A stretch of 64,000 nt of DNA from Paenibacillus athensensis (GTDB lineage Bacteria; Bacillota; Bacilli; Paenibacillales; NBRC-103111), in assembly GCF_004514475.2 (NCBI RefSeq), contig NZ_MYFO02000020.1, positions 1 through 64,000 of the forward strand. The letters run 5' to 3'. The notes beneath the pieces were generated by a model, which was given only the letters and a program-made list of their open reading frames with translations, was not told where the DNA came from and made no database searches. The position numbers were made by a program, and so were the translations under genes. Shown in pieces: positions 1-11,336 of the stretch (position 1 is the stretch's first letter; each line of letters starts with the position of its first letter).

Positions 1-247
1 ATGCGCCGCAGGCCCATCCTCAAGCCACAGATTGCTCCGTGTTTCATGATCTCTCCATGCGGAGAGACCAGCTATCCGGTCTTAGCTATCGTTTCCGATA
101 GTTATCCCGATCTCAAGGGCAGGTTGCCTACGTGTTACTCACCCGTCCGCCGCTAACCCTTTCCCGAAGGAAAGAATCCGCTCGACTTGCATGTATTAGG
201 CACGCCGCCAGCGTTCGTCCTGAGCCAGGATCAAACTCTCCAATAAG
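1..247 (-). rRNA. rrs: 16S ribosomal RNA, 5' part only
   Basis: Read on the minus strand, positions 220-238 give the universal 16S 5' motif GAGTTTGATCCTGGCTCAG, followed by the conserved GAACGCTGGCGGCGTGCC, and the window edge falls in the region around 16S nucleotide 250. Only about the first 247 nt are inside the window; the rest of the rRNA operon lies to the left. The 5' boundary near 247 is approximate (mature end at TTATTGGAGAG). The variable stretch close to the window edge reads like Paenibacillus/Brevibacillus 16S. The operon is transcribed away from oriC, as usual for rrn operons beside gyrA. Confidence 0.97.
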
Positions 248-373
248 GTCTGGACAATCGCTTGTCCGTTATTGTTAAGCTCAATTGCTCAAAATTTACT
301 GCTAGCGAGATTTTGCAATCTCTTGTTGTGGCCGCTTGCGCGACCGTTGTGCTTCCTCACTCGTTGTTCAGTT

Positions 374-385
374 TTCAAAGAGCAA
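374..385 (-). promoter_or_regulatory. rrn leader boxA-like antitermination element
   Basis: On the minus strand this reads TTGCTCTTTGAA, a close match to the boxA element that NusB/NusE bind in rRNA leaders. It lies between the tandem promoters and the 16S 5' end, the expected place. The remaining leader (about 248-428) contains no gene. Confidence 0.65.
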
Positions 386-428
386 TCGGTGTTTCATTGC
401 CGCGCCGTCTCTCGAAGGCGACTTGATT

Positions 429-458
429 AATATATCACATCTGCCTATCTGATTGCAA
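429..458 (-). promoter_or_regulatory. rrn promoter P2 (sigma-A type)
   Basis: On the minus strand, TTGCAA (453-458) and TATATT (429-434) are separated by 18 bp. This is the 16S-proximal promoter of a tandem pair, with transcription running toward the 16S gene. Confidence 0.7.
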
Positions 459-513
459 GCACTTTTTTTCAACTTGTTTGTCGAATCGTGCTGCTTTTGA
501 AGCGGCAAGGAGT

Positions 514-542
514 AATATAACAAATTCCGAGAGGGAATGCAA
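514..542 (-). promoter_or_regulatory. rrn promoter P1 (sigma-A type)
   Basis: On the minus strand, TTGCAT (537-542) and TATATT (514-519) are separated by exactly 17 bp. It is the upstream member of a tandem promoter pair about 85 bp apart, a common arrangement for Firmicutes rRNA operons. Confidence 0.7.
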
Positions 543-552
543 GCTTTATTTC

Positions 553-585
553 AAAAAAAAATCCCCCTTGACTCAAGGAGGACTT
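553..585 (-). terminator. Rho-independent terminator after the HD-GYP gene
   Basis: On the minus strand the hairpin TCCTCCTTGAGTCAAGGGGGA is followed by a run of eight T. It separates the HD-GYP gene from the rRNA promoters. Confidence 0.85.
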
Positions 586-602
586 CCAACGCGTTCTTTT
601 GT

Positions 603-1673
603 TTAGATGCCGCTGATCACATCTTGGATGAACAAGCTGCGCTCAAGAGCAAGATTGACAATGGTTCCGTTGATATTCACCCAAGGGCGCGTAGGATGTG
701 CGCGATCTGAGAATACAATCTCGCCTACCCGGTTATCGCTCAGCTTTACCAGCGTGCCGTTACTGATTTGCGTGGATTTATTGATAAAGGTCTGGACGAG
801 ACCGGGATCTACTTTGCCGAACGACTCTGTAAACAGCTGCTCCAGTACCAGATACGGCGACATGGCCGTCTTGTAGAAACGATCGTTGGTCATCGCGTGA
901 TAAATATCAGCGATCGCGACAATTTTGGCGTAAACGTGAATTTTGTCCCCTTTAACGCCCAAGGGATAACCCGAGCCGTCTTCCCGTTCATGATGCTGCA
1001 GCGCACTGAGCTTGGCGCCTTCGTTGAGCGCCGGAATATTTTTGAGAAGATTATAGCCGATGACCGTGTGTTTCTTGACTTCTTCCATCTCGCCATCATT
1101 CAGCGCTTTTCGTTTCTCAAGGATCACCGAATCAACTTTTACGTTGCCGATATCGTGCAGCAAGCCGGCCAGCGCGATCTGCATCAGATCCTTCTGCGGC
1201 ATATTGTTCCATTTGGCCAGAGAATAAGAGGTTAAAGCCACCATAATGCTCTTGTGATATAAATAGTCCGCTAGCAAAGCGTTCTTAGGGGAAAACGTCA
1301 GCACCTGATATTGATCGATATGCTGGATAAGCGCTTCCAGACGCGTACGAATATCAAGAATCGGCAAACTTTGCCCGCCATTGACCAGATTAAACACACG
1401 TTTCAACAGCAGGAGCATGTTATTGTATTCTACAAAAAATTGAGGAATAACCACCGATTCGGCCGCTTTCGGCTCCTCGCTATGCTCTTCCTGCTCCACC
1501 CCGCCTTGCTTGGATTCGATGGAAACGGACTGAATCAGAAATGCCTTCAAAATTTCAATATCCCGTTCAGAGACAACCTTGCCTTTATAAAAAAGCGTGC
1601 TTCCAAGCTTTGTGAGAACATTCTCGCTGAGCTTCTCGCCATATTTCAGTTGATTCACAGCTATTATGGGCAC
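603..1673 (-). CDS. HD-GYP domain phosphohydrolase
   Basis: This 356-residue protein carries an HD-type phosphohydrolase domain in its C-terminal two thirds. The HD pair is in LLHDIGN, followed by HTVIGYNLL, an HHERxDGSGYP motif and IVAIADIYHAMT. The GYP signature places it with HD-GYP proteins, a family that commonly hydrolyses cyclic di-GMP; activity here is inferred. No membrane segment or receiver domain is obvious; the first 130 residues are a variable N-terminal region. The GTG start is supported by AAGGTGAG nine bases upstream. It sits between gyrA and an rRNA operon, each side bounded by a terminator, so it is probably transcribed alone. Bacillus subtilis has yaaC and no HD-GYP gene at this place. 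Confidence 0.88.
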   Translation of the reverse strand: MPIIAVNQLKYGEKLSENVLTKLGSTLFYKGKVVSERDIEILKAFLIQSVSIESKQGGVEQEEHSEEPKAAESVVIPQFFVEYNNMLLLLKRVFNLVNGGQSLPILDIRTRLEALIQHIDQYQVLTFSPKNALLADYLYHKSIMVALTSYSLAKWNNMPQKDLMQIALAGLLHDIGNVKVDSVILEKRKALNDGEMEEVKKHTVIGYNLLKNIPALNEGAKLSALQHHEREDGSGYPLGVKGDKIHVYAKIVAIADIYHAMTNDRFYKTAMSPYLVLEQLFTESFGKVDPGLVQTFINKSTQISNGTLVKLSDNRVGEIVFSDRAHPTRPWVNINGTIVNLALERSLFIQDVISGI

Positions 1674-1722
1674 TTTTGTTCACTCACCTTACTTGTTCAT
1701 CTACTGTATATTGTAAAACAAA

Positions 1723-1749
1723 AAGGATGGGTTGTAACTACCCATCCTT
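1723..1749 (-). terminator. Terminator after gyrA
   Basis: AAGGATGGGT and ACCCATCCTT form a perfect 10-bp stem around a 7-nt loop. On the minus strand it is followed by TTTTTGTTTT, just past the gyrA stop. T-rich sequence on the other side could make it bidirectional. Confidence 0.9.
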
Positions 1750-1755
1750 GGTTTT

Positions 1756-4236
1756 TTATTGCTCCGTCGTCTCTTCCCAGTCTCCGTCAGCTTCGTCGCC
1801 GTCTGGAGATTCTTCGCTCTTCTCTACGCGTGCCAGCGTTGCGACCTCATCCTCTTCGCGGATATTGATCAAGCGAACGCCTTGCGTGTAGCGGCCCATC
1901 ATCGAAATACCGGCCATACTCATCCGAATAATCGTGCCGGAAGCGGTAATGATCATCAGATCCTCGTCATCGCGTACGATCTTCAGACTGACGACAGGCC
2001 CGTTTTTCGGCGTGATGTTGAGGGTTTTGATCCCCTTGCCGCCACGGGACTGCGTGCGGTATTCGGACACCGGCGTACGTTTGCCGAAGCCTTTGGAAGT
2101 AACAATCAGCACGCTGTTCTCCGGGTCTACAACGTCCATGTCGATCACGGCATCGTCGTCGTCCAGATGAATGCCTTTCACGCCGGTAGCCGAACGTCCC
2201 ATCGAACGGACATCTTGCTCAGGGAAGTGAATGGACATGCCCATCTTCGTGCCCATGATGATGCCTTGGTTGCCATCGGTCAGGCGAACCCCGATCAGAT
2301 CATCGTCTTCGCGCAGATTAATCGCAATCAATCCGCCCTTGCGAATATTCGAATAGTCGTCAATCGGCGTCTTCTTCACAATGCCCATCTTGGTCGCAAA
2401 GAACAAATATTGTTCGGTTTCGAAGCTCTCCACCGGAATAACCGCGTTGATCGTCTCCCCTTGCTCAATCTGAATCAGGTTGATGATCGGCGTCCCCCTG
2501 GCCGTGCGGCTGAGGTCCGGAATCTCGTAAGCTTTCAGGCGATACACCTTGCCCTTGTTCGTAAAGAACATCAGGTAGTGGTGCGTATTCGTGACAAAAA
2601 GATGCTCGACGAAGTCGTCGTTCTTCGTGTCCATGCCGACTACGCCGCGACCGCCGCGTTTCTGGCTGCGATAGGTCGTGACGGGAAGACGTTTGATATA
2701 TCCCGTATGGGTAATCGTAATAACCACATCTTCACGCGGAATCAGATCCTCGTCTTCGATGCTCTCTTCGCCAATCGTAATTTCCGAACGGCGGTCGTCG
2801 CCGAATTTGTCGCGGATTTCCTTCAGCTCTTCGCTGATGATCGCGAGAATCAGCTGCTCATCGGCAAGAATCGCCCGATATTCGGCGATTTTCTTCATCA
2901 ACTCGGCGTATTCGGCTTCGATCTTGTCGCGTTCCAGGCCGGTCAGGCGCTGCAAACGCATATCGAGAATCGCCTGAGCCTGATCGTGGCTCAAGTTAAA
3001 TGTATTCATCAAGCCTTCGCGGGCTTCATCGGTCGTTTGGGAAGCGCGAATCAGCGCGATCACCTGGTCGAGATGATCCAACGCAATGCGCAAGCCTTCG
3101 AGAATGTGCGCGCGGGCTTCGGCTTTTTTCAAATCGTATTCGGTTCTGCGGCGAATGACCTCTTGCTGATGCTTGAGGTAGTGCTGGAGCACCTCGCGCA
3201 AATTGAGCACCTTCGGCTCGCCGTTGACCAACGCTAGCATGATGATGCCAAAGTTGGACTGCATCGCGGTCTGCTTGTACAGATTGTTCAAGACGACGTG
3301 CGGATTGACGTCGCGACGCAGCTCGATGACAATGCGCATGCCGTTGCGGTCGGATTCGTCGCGCAGGTCGGTAATGCCGTCGATTTTCTTTTCACGGACC
3401 AGCTCGGCGATTTTCTCGATCAATCGGGCCTTGATCACCTGATAAGGCAGCTCGTTAACAATAATGCGCGCTTTGTTGCCGACCTCTTCGATCTCCACGC
3501 GGGAACGCATGGTTACGGAGCCGCGGCCCGTCATGTAAGCCTGACGAATGCCTTCGCGTCCGAGAATGAAGCCTCCGGTCGGGAAATCCGGTCCCTTGAT
3601 CGATTGCATCAGCTCCAGCGGCGTCACGTTCGGATTCTCGATCAGCTGCTGAATGCCGTCAATCACCTCGCGCAGATTGTGCGGAGGAATGTTGGTGGCC
3701 ATCCCTACGGCAATTCCGGAAATCCCGTTCACCAGCAGATTCGGAAAACGCGAAGGAAGCACGACCGGCTCCTGCTCTTCACCGTCATAGTTAGGCGCAA
3801 AATCAATCGTTTCCTTGTTGATGTCGCGGAGCAGCTCCATTGCAATTTTGGACAGACGGGCTTCCGTATAACGCATTGCCGCCGCCATATCGCCATCGAT
3901 GGACCCGAAGTTGCCGTGACCGTCAACCAGCATATAACGCAGCGAGAAATCCTGCGCCATCCGCACCATCGTCTCATACACGGCGGAATCGCCGTGAGGA
4001 TGGTATTTACCAATGACCTCGCCGACAATCCGCGCCGATTTCTTGTAAGGTTTATCGGGAGACATCCCCAGCTCGGACATCGCATACAAAATACGGCGGT
4101 GCACCGGCTTCAGGCCGTCTCGCACATCGGGCAGAGCGCGGCTGACGATAATGCTCATCGCATAGTCCATAAAGGACGTGCGCATTTCCGAGCCGATGTC
4201 GATTTCTTTGATTTGCGAACGCAATTCTTCGCTCAT
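1756..4236 (-). CDS. gyrA: DNA gyrase subunit A
   Basis: GyrA is the DNA-breaking and rejoining subunit of gyrase, which introduces negative supercoils as an A2B2 complex. The 826-residue length is normal. The quinolone-resistance region reads [13 protein letters not shown] (about residues 78-90), with the quinolone-susceptible Ser84 and Glu88; the active-site tyrosine is Tyr123 in AMRYTEAR. The C-terminal beta-pinwheel carries the GyrA box (QKRGGRG, near residue 530) and related repeats. The end is acidic, as in many Firmicutes. An AGGAGG ribosome site seven bases before the ATG supports the start. It follows gyrB after 45 bp in the dnaA-gyrA gene run and ends at a strong terminator. Confidence 0.99.
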   Translation of the reverse strand: MSEELRSQIKEIDIGSEMRTSFMDYAMSIIVSRALPDVRDGLKPVHRRILYAMSELGMSPDKPYKKSARIVGEVIGKYHPHGDSAVYETMVRMAQDFSLRYMLVDGHGNFGSIDGDMAAAMRYTEARLSKIAMELLRDINKETIDFAPNYDGEEQEPVVLPSRFPNLLVNGISGIAVGMATNIPPHNLREVIDGIQQLIENPNVTPLELMQSIKGPDFPTGGFILGREGIRQAYMTGRGSVTMRSRVEIEEVGNKARIIVNELPYQVIKARLIEKIAELVREKKIDGITDLRDESDRNGMRIVIELRRDVNPHVVLNNLYKQTAMQSNFGIIMLALVNGEPKVLNLREVLQHYLKHQQEVIRRRTEYDLKKAEARAHILEGLRIALDHLDQVIALIRASQTTDEAREGLMNTFNLSHDQAQAILDMRLQRLTGLERDKIEAEYAELMKKIAEYRAILADEQLILAIISEELKEIRDKFGDDRRSEITIGEESIEDEDLIPREDVVITITHTGYIKRLPVTTYRSQKRGGRGVVGMDTKNDDFVEHLFVTNTHHYLMFFTNKGKVYRLKAYEIPDLSRTARGTPIINLIQIEQGETINAVIPVESFETEQYLFFATKMGIVKKTPIDDYSNIRKGGLIAINLREDDDLIGVRLTDGNQGIIMGTKMGMSIHFPEQDVRSMGRSATGVKGIHLDDDDAVIDMDVVDPENSVLIVTSKGFGKRTPVSEYRTQSRGGKGIKTLNITPKNGPVVSLKIVRDDEDLMIITASGTIIRMSMAGISMMGRYTQGVRLINIREEDEVATLARVEKSEESPDGDEADGDWEETTEQ

Positions 4237-4281
4237 GTTTAGCCTCCTGGAAGCTCACAGCCATATGTACATCTGCACGCG

Positions 4282-6189
<1,908 letters not shown>

Positions 6190-6225
6190 CTAATCTTCAC
6201 CTGCTTTTTTATAGTCAAAACCCGG

Positions 6226-6474
6226 TTAGTTCGTTAACAAATGATTCGCTCGCTTCTTGAGCGTGGTGGAAGAGATCGGGGAGTAGTAGACCTTCGATTC
6301 GGTCACAACCAGCGATTTGCATTCCTCTTCGCCGATAACCTCAATCCGCTTCTCTTTGCCGGCCTGCTGGATAAACTGCTTGGATATCTTCGAAGATTTC
6401 TCAATCGACAAATCGAAAATAGCGATGAGCTCAGACGCCCGGATAATCTTCTCGCCGCCTAAGTGAATAAACAT
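6226..6474 (-). CDS. remB: Extracellular matrix regulator RemB (YaaB)
   Basis: This 82-residue protein begins MFIHLGGEKIIRASELIAIFD and matches the RemB/YaaB family by sequence and location between recF and gyrB. In B. subtilis, RemB and RemA promote biofilm matrix gene expression; the role here is inferred from that. The ribosome site AGGAG lies inside the end of recF, six bases away, so translation is probably coupled. Nothing suggests truncation. Confidence 0.9.
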   Translation of the reverse strand: MFIHLGGEKIIRASELIAIFDLSIEKSSKISKQFIQQAGKEKRIEVIGEEECKSLVVTESKVYYSPISSTTLKKRANHLLTN

Positions 6475-6480
6475 GATTTC

Positions 6481-7599
6481 TCAGCTCCTGCCGCTCACAT
6501 TTCCTTGCGAGACATGAAATACGGATGCATGATTCAGCTGCTCTAGCCGTACGCTCTCCAGGCTCGTCGTCGTAATAAAGGTCTGCACCTTCTGCTGGAA
6601 GGTCCGGATCAGCTGCGTCTGCCTGTATTCATCCAGTTCAGAGAGCACGTCGTCAAGCAGAAGAAGCGGATATTCCCCGACCTCCTCCTGGATGAGCTCG
6701 ATTTCCGCCAGTTTCAAAGAAAGCGCCGTCGTCCGCTGCTGTCCCTGTGAGCCGTAGGTCTGAACTTCTTTGCCGTTAATGAAAAAAAGAAGATCGTCGC
6801 GATGCGGACCGACAAGCGTTACGCCTCTTCGAAATTCCTGATCTTTTACCTGTGATAACTTTATCATAAATTGGTCGAATAAAACAGATTCATCTTCAAA
6901 GTCTTGTATTTCAAGAGATGGGGCATAGCGCAGCGTAAGCTGCTCGCCATCGTTCGTAATGCCTTTATGAATCGTTTCCGCCCATTGCTGCAGCTTCTTT
7001 ATGAAGTTTTGACGTTTTTTCAAAATTTTAACACCATAGCGGGCTAATTGTTCATTCCAGACGTCCAGCATGGCTGCGGAGGCGCCGGATGAGGCTGTGC
7101 CGGATTTCAGAAAATTGTTGCGCTGCAGCAAAATTTTTTGATATTGCGTCAGGTCGTACAAGTAGGACGGCTGCACCTGTCCAATTTCCATATCGAGAAA
7201 ACGCCGTCTGACCCCGGGAGTACCCTTGACGATTTCAAGGTCTTCCGGGGCGAACATGACGACGTTGAGAGCGCCGATAAAGCCGCTTAGTTTTTTTTGC
7301 TCCAGTCCGTTGATCTTCGCTTTCTTGCCTTTGTTCGAAATGATCAAATCGAGCTTGCAGCTGCCATAACGCTTGTCGATCTCGGCATGAAGCTGGGTAT
7401 GGTCGTGATTCCAGCCGATCAGCTCTTTGTCCTGATGGGTGCGGTGCGATTTGGTCAAAGCAAGTACATAGATCGATTCGAGCAGATTCGTTTTGCCTTG
7501 GGCATTGCGGCCGACGAAGATGTTGACGTTGCTATCGGTGGTCAGCTCGAACTGCTCGTAATTGCGGTAATGCGCTAAAGACAGCTTCCTCAAAAACAT
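6481..7599 (-). CDS. recF: DNA replication/repair protein RecF
   Basis: RecF is an ABC-type ATPase that acts with RecO and RecR to load RecA on gapped DNA. The 372-residue length is typical. The Walker A motif GRNAQGKTN is at residues 30-38, the ABC signature-like region is in the C-terminal third (YGSQGQQRTTALSLKLAE), and Walker B with D-loop is LLLLDDVLSELD. AGGAGGTG precedes the ATG. It sits in the dnaA-dnaN-yaaA-recF-remB-gyrB-gyrA run. Confidence 0.98.
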   Translation of the reverse strand: MFLRKLSLAHYRNYEQFELTTDSNVNIFVGRNAQGKTNLLESIYVLALTKSHRTHQDKELIGWNHDHTQLHAEIDKRYGSCKLDLIISNKGKKAKINGLEQKKLSGFIGALNVVMFAPEDLEIVKGTPGVRRRFLDMEIGQVQPSYLYDLTQYQKILLQRNNFLKSGTASSGASAAMLDVWNEQLARYGVKILKKRQNFIKKLQQWAETIHKGITNDGEQLTLRYAPSLEIQDFEDESVLFDQFMIKLSQVKDQEFRRGVTLVGPHRDDLLFFINGKEVQTYGSQGQQRTTALSLKLAEIELIQEEVGEYPLLLLDDVLSELDEYRQTQLIRTFQQKVQTFITTTSLESVRLEQLNHASVFHVSQGNVSGRS

Positions 7600-7623
7600 C
7601 CCGGCACCTCCTGGCCGATCCCG

Positions 7624-7839
7624 TCAGGGACCGGTCACCTGGAACGCGCCATGACCCTCGACGACCACCACATCCTGCGGTACCAGCTTGCGTCCTCTGC
7701 GGTTCTCGTCCACGCCGTTCACTTGAATTTTCGTTTCTTGAACAAAAAATTTGGCTTGTCCACCTGTGGATATGCAGTCGGCCAGCTTTAAAAATTGTCC
7801 GAGCGTAATGTAATCCGTGCGGATCGAAATGGATTTCAT
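7624..7839 (-). CDS. yaaA: S4-domain RNA-binding protein YaaA
   Basis: A 71-residue protein made almost entirely of an S4-like RNA-binding fold (LGQFLKLADCISTGGQAKFFV then GRKLVPQDVV). It always accompanies dnaN and recF in Bacillales and is linked to ribosome assembly in B. subtilis. AGGAG lies directly after the dnaN stop and seven bases before the ATG, so it is translationally close to dnaN (12 bp gap). Confidence 0.92.
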   Translation of the reverse strand: MKSISIRTDYITLGQFLKLADCISTGGQAKFFVQETKIQVNGVDENRRGRKLVPQDVVVVEGHGAFQVTGP

Positions 7840-7851
7840 GCGGCAGCTCCT

Positions 7852-8994
7852 TTAGTTGGTCGTCCGGTACGGCAAAATCAGCTGCAGCAGGCTGGAGCTT
7901 TCTTCCGGCTTGATGATGATCGGCTGCATCGCGCCGGTAAACCCGATATGAATATGTTCGCTGTCGAGCACCTTGAGCGCGTCGAGCATATATTTGGAGT
8001 TGAAGGAGATGCGCAGCAGCTCGCCGGAAAAACGCTGCAGGTTGATTTGTTCGGTCACTTTGCCCAGCTCGGAGGAGCTGGAGGAAATTTCAATCGTCTG
8101 ATCCTCGCGCATGATCATCTTGACGATGTTCGATTTGTCCTCGCGGGACAGCAGGTAGGCGCGGTCAATCGCATCGGCCAGCTGTTTGGTCGGCACGAGC
8201 ATTTCCGTCTGATACGACTGCGGAATCAGCTTGGAGGTATCGGGATACGTACCGTCGAGAATGCGGGAATAGAACAGGATGGAATGGATTTTGAACAACA
8301 CCTGGTTGTCGGAAATGACAATGTCGATCAGTGAATTCTGGTCCGGCAAAATTTTGCTCAGCTCGTTGAGTGTCCGGCCGGAAATAACGATATTTTGCAA
8401 ATTTTGCGATACGTCGTGCTCGATCGTAATTTCGCGGCTGGCGAGCCGGTGCCGGTCGCAGGCGATAAACTTCAGCTTGGTGCCGCTGATATGCCACAGC
8501 ACGCCTGTCAGAATTGGCGTCGATTCGTTGGTCGACACGGCAAAGGACGTTTGCCGGATCATGGTTTTGAGCAGATCGCTCGGAATGCGAATCATTTTGT
8601 TTTCTTCAATTTGCGGCAACAGCGGATATTCTTCCGGGTCCAGTCCCATGATTTGAATTTCCGAGGAGCCGGAGCGGATCGTGGTTTGAAAATGGTCCTT
8701 CACTTCGATTTCAATCGTTTGCGAAGGAAGCTTGCGGATGATTTCCACAAAAAACTTCGCGGGAAGGACTACGCTGCCGGATTTAAACAGGTCGATGATT
8801 TTGATCGAATCGTTTTCGATCGGAGTGAAGCTTTGAATGGAGATGTCCGTATCGCTCGCGGTTAAGGTTACGCCGCTGGCGGTTGCGTCTATTTTGATCC
8901 CGGTGAGAATAGGTATGGTCGTACGGCTGGAAATAGCTTTGGACACGTGACCGATGGCTTCGATCAGGTGGTCTTTGAGAATGGTCAGTTTCAT
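7852..8994 (-). CDS. dnaN: DNA polymerase III beta subunit (sliding clamp)
   Basis: DnaN forms the ring clamp that tethers DNA polymerase III to DNA. The 380-residue protein spans the three clamp domains; recognisable segments are MKLTILKDHL at the start, TVLPAKFF-type SGSVVLPAKFFVEIIRKLP near residue 70, ISGRTLNELSKIL near 200, and the C-terminal QPIIIKP and LPYRT motif. AGGAGTG precedes the ATG. The 167 bp between dnaA and dnaN holds the second part of oriC. Confidence 0.99.
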   Translation of the reverse strand: MKLTILKDHLIEAIGHVSKAISSRTTIPILTGIKIDATASGVTLTASDTDISIQSFTPIENDSIKIIDLFKSGSVVLPAKFFVEIIRKLPSQTIEIEVKDHFQTTIRSGSSEIQIMGLDPEEYPLLPQIEENKMIRIPSDLLKTMIRQTSFAVSTNESTPILTGVLWHISGTKLKFIACDRHRLASREITIEHDVSQNLQNIVISGRTLNELSKILPDQNSLIDIVISDNQVLFKIHSILFYSRILDGTYPDTSKLIPQSYQTEMLVPTKQLADAIDRAYLLSREDKSNIVKMIMREDQTIEISSSSSELGKVTEQINLQRFSGELLRISFNSKYMLDALKVLDSEHIHIGFTGAMQPIIIKPEESSSLLQLILPYRTTN

Positions 8995-9036
8995 GATTTC
9001 ACTCCTGTGGTTCTATTTGGATATGCGGCAGCATAT

Positions 9037-9149
9037 TCATTTTATAATATCATTTTTTTAGGAATAGCAGTAGGGGCGCTGAATATGTGGATATGTGGAT
9101 GAAGTCTTCAAAAATCAAGCCTATCCACATGTGAATAGATTGTGCATAG
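9037..9149. other. oriC: oriC, dnaA-dnaN part: DnaA boxes, DnaA-trios and AT-rich unwinding element
   Basis: Five DnaA-box-like sites are visible: TGTGGATAT (9086-9094), an overlapping TGTGGATGA (9094-9102), CTATCCACA (9121-9129), TGTGAATAG (9130-9138) and TGTGCATAG (9141-9149). Next to the first pair is a GC-rich block (9074-9080), then five triplets read on the minus strand as CTA-CTG-CTA-TTC-CTA (9059-9073), then an AT-rich stretch (9037-9058). This order (boxes, GC spacer, DnaA-trios, AT-rich DNA) is the B. subtilis basal unwinding system. Function is inferred from that model. Confidence 0.85.
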
Positions 9150-9161
9150 GCTTTGGACTTA

Positions 9162-10529
9162 TTAAGATGATGGATTTTTGATGCGCTCGGTCAAATTGGT
9201 GATGATCTTATATAATTCCTGATCCGACTTGAGGGATTCGGATATTTTGTCATGGGCATGAATGACGGTCGTGTGGTCGCGTCCGCCGAAATTCTCGCCG
9301 ATCTTGGGCAGGGAGAAGTCGGTTAGCTCGCGGGCCAAATACATCGCCACCTGCCGCGGGAACGCCACGGCCTTGGTGCGCTTGCGGGCTTTGAAATCCT
9401 CCAGCTTCAAGCCGTAGAATTCGCCGACGCGCTGTTGAATGTCCTGAATGGTTATCACCTTCGGCCTGCTGGAAGGAATAATATCCTTGAGCGCTTCGGC
9501 AGCCAGATGGACCGAGATGTCCTGGTTGATCAGCGACGAGTAGGCGACGACTCTGATTAATGCGCCTTCAAGCTCCCGGATGTTCGTATCGATCTGGTTG
9601 GCTATGTAAATCATCGCCTCATTCGGGATTTCCAGGTTCTCGGCGCGTGCTTTCTTGCGCAGGATCGCGATGCGCGTCTCCAGGTCCGGCGGCTGGATAT
9701 CGGTGATCAGGCCCCATTCGAACCGGGAGCGGAGCCGATCCTCCAGCGTCGGGATTTCTTTGGGCGGCCGGTCGCTGGAAATGATGATTTGTTTGCCTTC
9801 CTCGTGCAGCGCGTTGAACGTATGGAAGAATTCCTCCTGCGTTCCTTCTTTGCCGGCAAGAAATTGAATATCGTCAATCAGCAGCACGTCGATCGTGCGG
9901 TATTTGTTGCGGAAGCCTTCGCCGCGGTTGTCGCGGACGGCGTTAATGAATTCATTCGTGAATTTCTCGGACGAAATATAAAGCACGCGCGCTTCCGGAT
10001 TGTGCTCCAGCACGTAATGGCCGATGGCATGCATCAAATGCGTCTTGCCCAAGCCGACGCCGCCGTACAGGAACAACGGATTGTAGGCCTTGGCCGGCGC
10101 TTCGGCGACAGCCAGCGACGCGGCATGCGCAAAGCGGTTGCCCGAGCCGATGACGAATGTATCAAATGTATAGCGGGCGTTCATCATATTGGTGAACGTT
10201 TCTTCCTGCGCCACGATGGCCGGACCTTTGGGCGGGATCGCCGGCTGGGCGGCAGCTGCGCCTTGTCCTTTTTGCTCCTCGGTCTCAATGACGAACTTCA
10301 CTTCGACACGCTTGTTCATAAAATCGAAGATCGTGCCTTCAATCAGCTTGGTATAACGACTTTCCAGCCATTCGCGGGCAAAATTGTTCGGCGCGCAGAC
10401 GACGACGGTCGTGTCGTTGAAGACGTTGGCTTTGGTCGATTTCAGCCACGTATCGAAGCTCGGTTTGCTGAGCTTGGTCTGGATAATGGAGAGCACTTGC
10501 TGCCACATTTCGTTGGTCGGGCCGTCCAC
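9162..10529 (-). CDS. dnaA: Chromosomal replication initiator DnaA
   Basis: DnaA is the AAA+ initiator that melts oriC. The 455-residue protein has the N-terminal helicase-interaction domain (to about residue 80), a short linker, the AAA+ core with Walker [10 protein letters not shown] near residue 155 and Walker [11 protein letters not shown] near 215, and the C-terminal DNA-binding domain with the signature [12 protein letters not shown]. The GTG start gives MDGPTNEMW and follows AAGGAG ten bases upstream. DnaA boxes lie on both sides of the gene, which also implies autoregulation, known in relatives. Confidence 0.99.
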   Translation of the reverse strand: MDGPTNEMWQQVLSIIQTKLSKPSFDTWLKSTKANVFNDTTVVVCAPNNFAREWLESRYTKLIEGTIFDFMNKRVEVKFVIETEEQKGQGAAAAQPAIPPKGPAIVAQEETFTNMMNARYTFDTFVIGSGNRFAHAASLAVAEAPAKAYNPLFLYGGVGLGKTHLMHAIGHYVLEHNPEARVLYISSEKFTNEFINAVRDNRGEGFRNKYRTIDVLLIDDIQFLAGKEGTQEEFFHTFNALHEEGKQIIISSDRPPKEIPTLEDRLRSRFEWGLITDIQPPDLETRIAILRKKARAENLEIPNEAMIYIANQIDTNIRELEGALIRVVAYSSLINQDISVHLAAEALKDIIPSSRPKVITIQDIQQRVGEFYGLKLEDFKARKRTKAVAFPRQVAMYLARELTDFSLPKIGENFGGRDHTTVIHAHDKISESLKSDQELYKIITNLTERIKNPSS

Positions 10530-10615
10530 AGATATTCACTCCTTTATAAATAAAAAGACACGTGGCTTATGGCCAGCAAAAACCGGTGTGTCAGAAAAGA
10601 ACGCATCTTGTCGTT

Positions 10616-10898
10616 TTATCCACATTCTTAAGGATCGGTAGAAGTGACTTATTCTTTAAGAGGGAAATTGTTCACAATGTTATCCACAGGATGTTGATAA
10701 ATCGGAGGATTTATGGAGTGTATCCACAGCAGAAACATTCTTATCTTATCAAAAGAAGGCTTGGTAATCAACGAAATGTTTGATATTATCCACAACTTCA
10801 ATAACTTGTGCATAGTTGTTGTCAACAACACAAGATATTGTTGATAGGATGTTCACTTTCGACAAAAAGCGTCCGCATGCTTCGACTTTTTATGCACA
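10616..10898. other. oriC: oriC, upstream part: DnaA-box cluster between dnaA and rpmH
   Basis: Perfect or near-perfect DnaA boxes (consensus TTATNCACA) occur at 10616-10624, 10680-10688, 10786-10794 (all TTATCCACA), 10720-10728 (GTATCCACA), 10807-10815 (TGTGCATAG, reverse) and 10890-10898 (TTATGCACA). The 480-bp gap between dnaA and rpmH holds no supportable gene. The cluster covers the dnaA and rpmH promoter areas, as in B. subtilis. Confidence 0.9.
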
Positions 10899-11012
10899 GG
10901 TTGTTCGAGCGCTGGGAAACGCCGCTTTCTCGGTTGACTTTTGCCGCGGAAAATGGTTTAATGGTTAGAGAATTTTGTGGGATGGGAAATCCTTCACAGG
11001 GAGGTGCTATAG

Positions 11013-11147
11013 ATGGGTCCAACGTTTAACCCGAATACGAGAAAGCGCAAGAAGAATCACGGCTTCCGTAAAAGAATGAGCACGAAGAACGGCCGCAAAG
11101 TGCTGAGCGCTCGCCGTCAAAAAGGAAGAAAAGTTATCAGCGCATAA
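11013..11147 (+). CDS. rpmH: 50S ribosomal protein L34
   Basis: This 44-codon gene encodes a very basic protein beginning [14 protein letters not shown] with the family core [16 protein letters not shown] and ending in a lysine/arginine-rich tail. Length matches L34 exactly. GGGAGGTG lies seven bases before the ATG. It is the first gene on the right-hand side of oriC and is divergent from dnaA. Most relatives begin MKRTF or MRPTF; the Gly at position 2 is a minor variant. Confidence 0.98.
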   Translation: MGPTFNPNTRKRKKNHGFRKRMSTKNGRKVLSARRQKGRKVISA

Positions 11148-11151
11148 GAAG

Positions 11152-11174
11152 AAGCTCCGAAAGGGGCTTTTTTT
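11152..11174 (+). terminator. Terminator or attenuator after rpmH
   Basis: AAGCTCC and GGGGCTT pair around a GAAA tetraloop and are followed by five T. It is five bases past the rpmH stop and may lower rnpA transcription relative to rpmH. Confidence 0.75.
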
Positions 11175-11240
11175 ACTATGAATAAGCTATGATCCGTTTC
11201 GGGGCCAACGCCAAGTACCTGAGTCAGCCTCGGAGCCAGC

Positions 11241-11267
11241 CCCCACATGCGTGGGGTTCTTTTGTGT
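11241..11267 (+). terminator. Second hairpin between rpmH and rnpA
   Basis: CCCCAC and GTGGGG pair around ATGC and are followed by TTCTTTTGTGTTT. It is a second terminator-like hairpin in the rpmH-rnpA gap, suggesting rnpA has its own promoter or is attenuated. Confidence 0.55.
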
Positions 11268-11336
11268 TTGGACTTGAATGTTTATTTTCAGCATTTTGGT
11301 CATATACTTGGATGATGCCTGTCTGGAGTGTATAAC

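Noticed and set aside
1759-3237. Long open frame on the plus strand opposite gyrA
   Set aside because: It lies wholly within gyrA, has no ribosome site, and its residues follow the codon pattern of the sense strand. Similar shadows lie opposite cysJ (27247-28743), cysI (28938-30530), dnaB (34601-35878) and walK.
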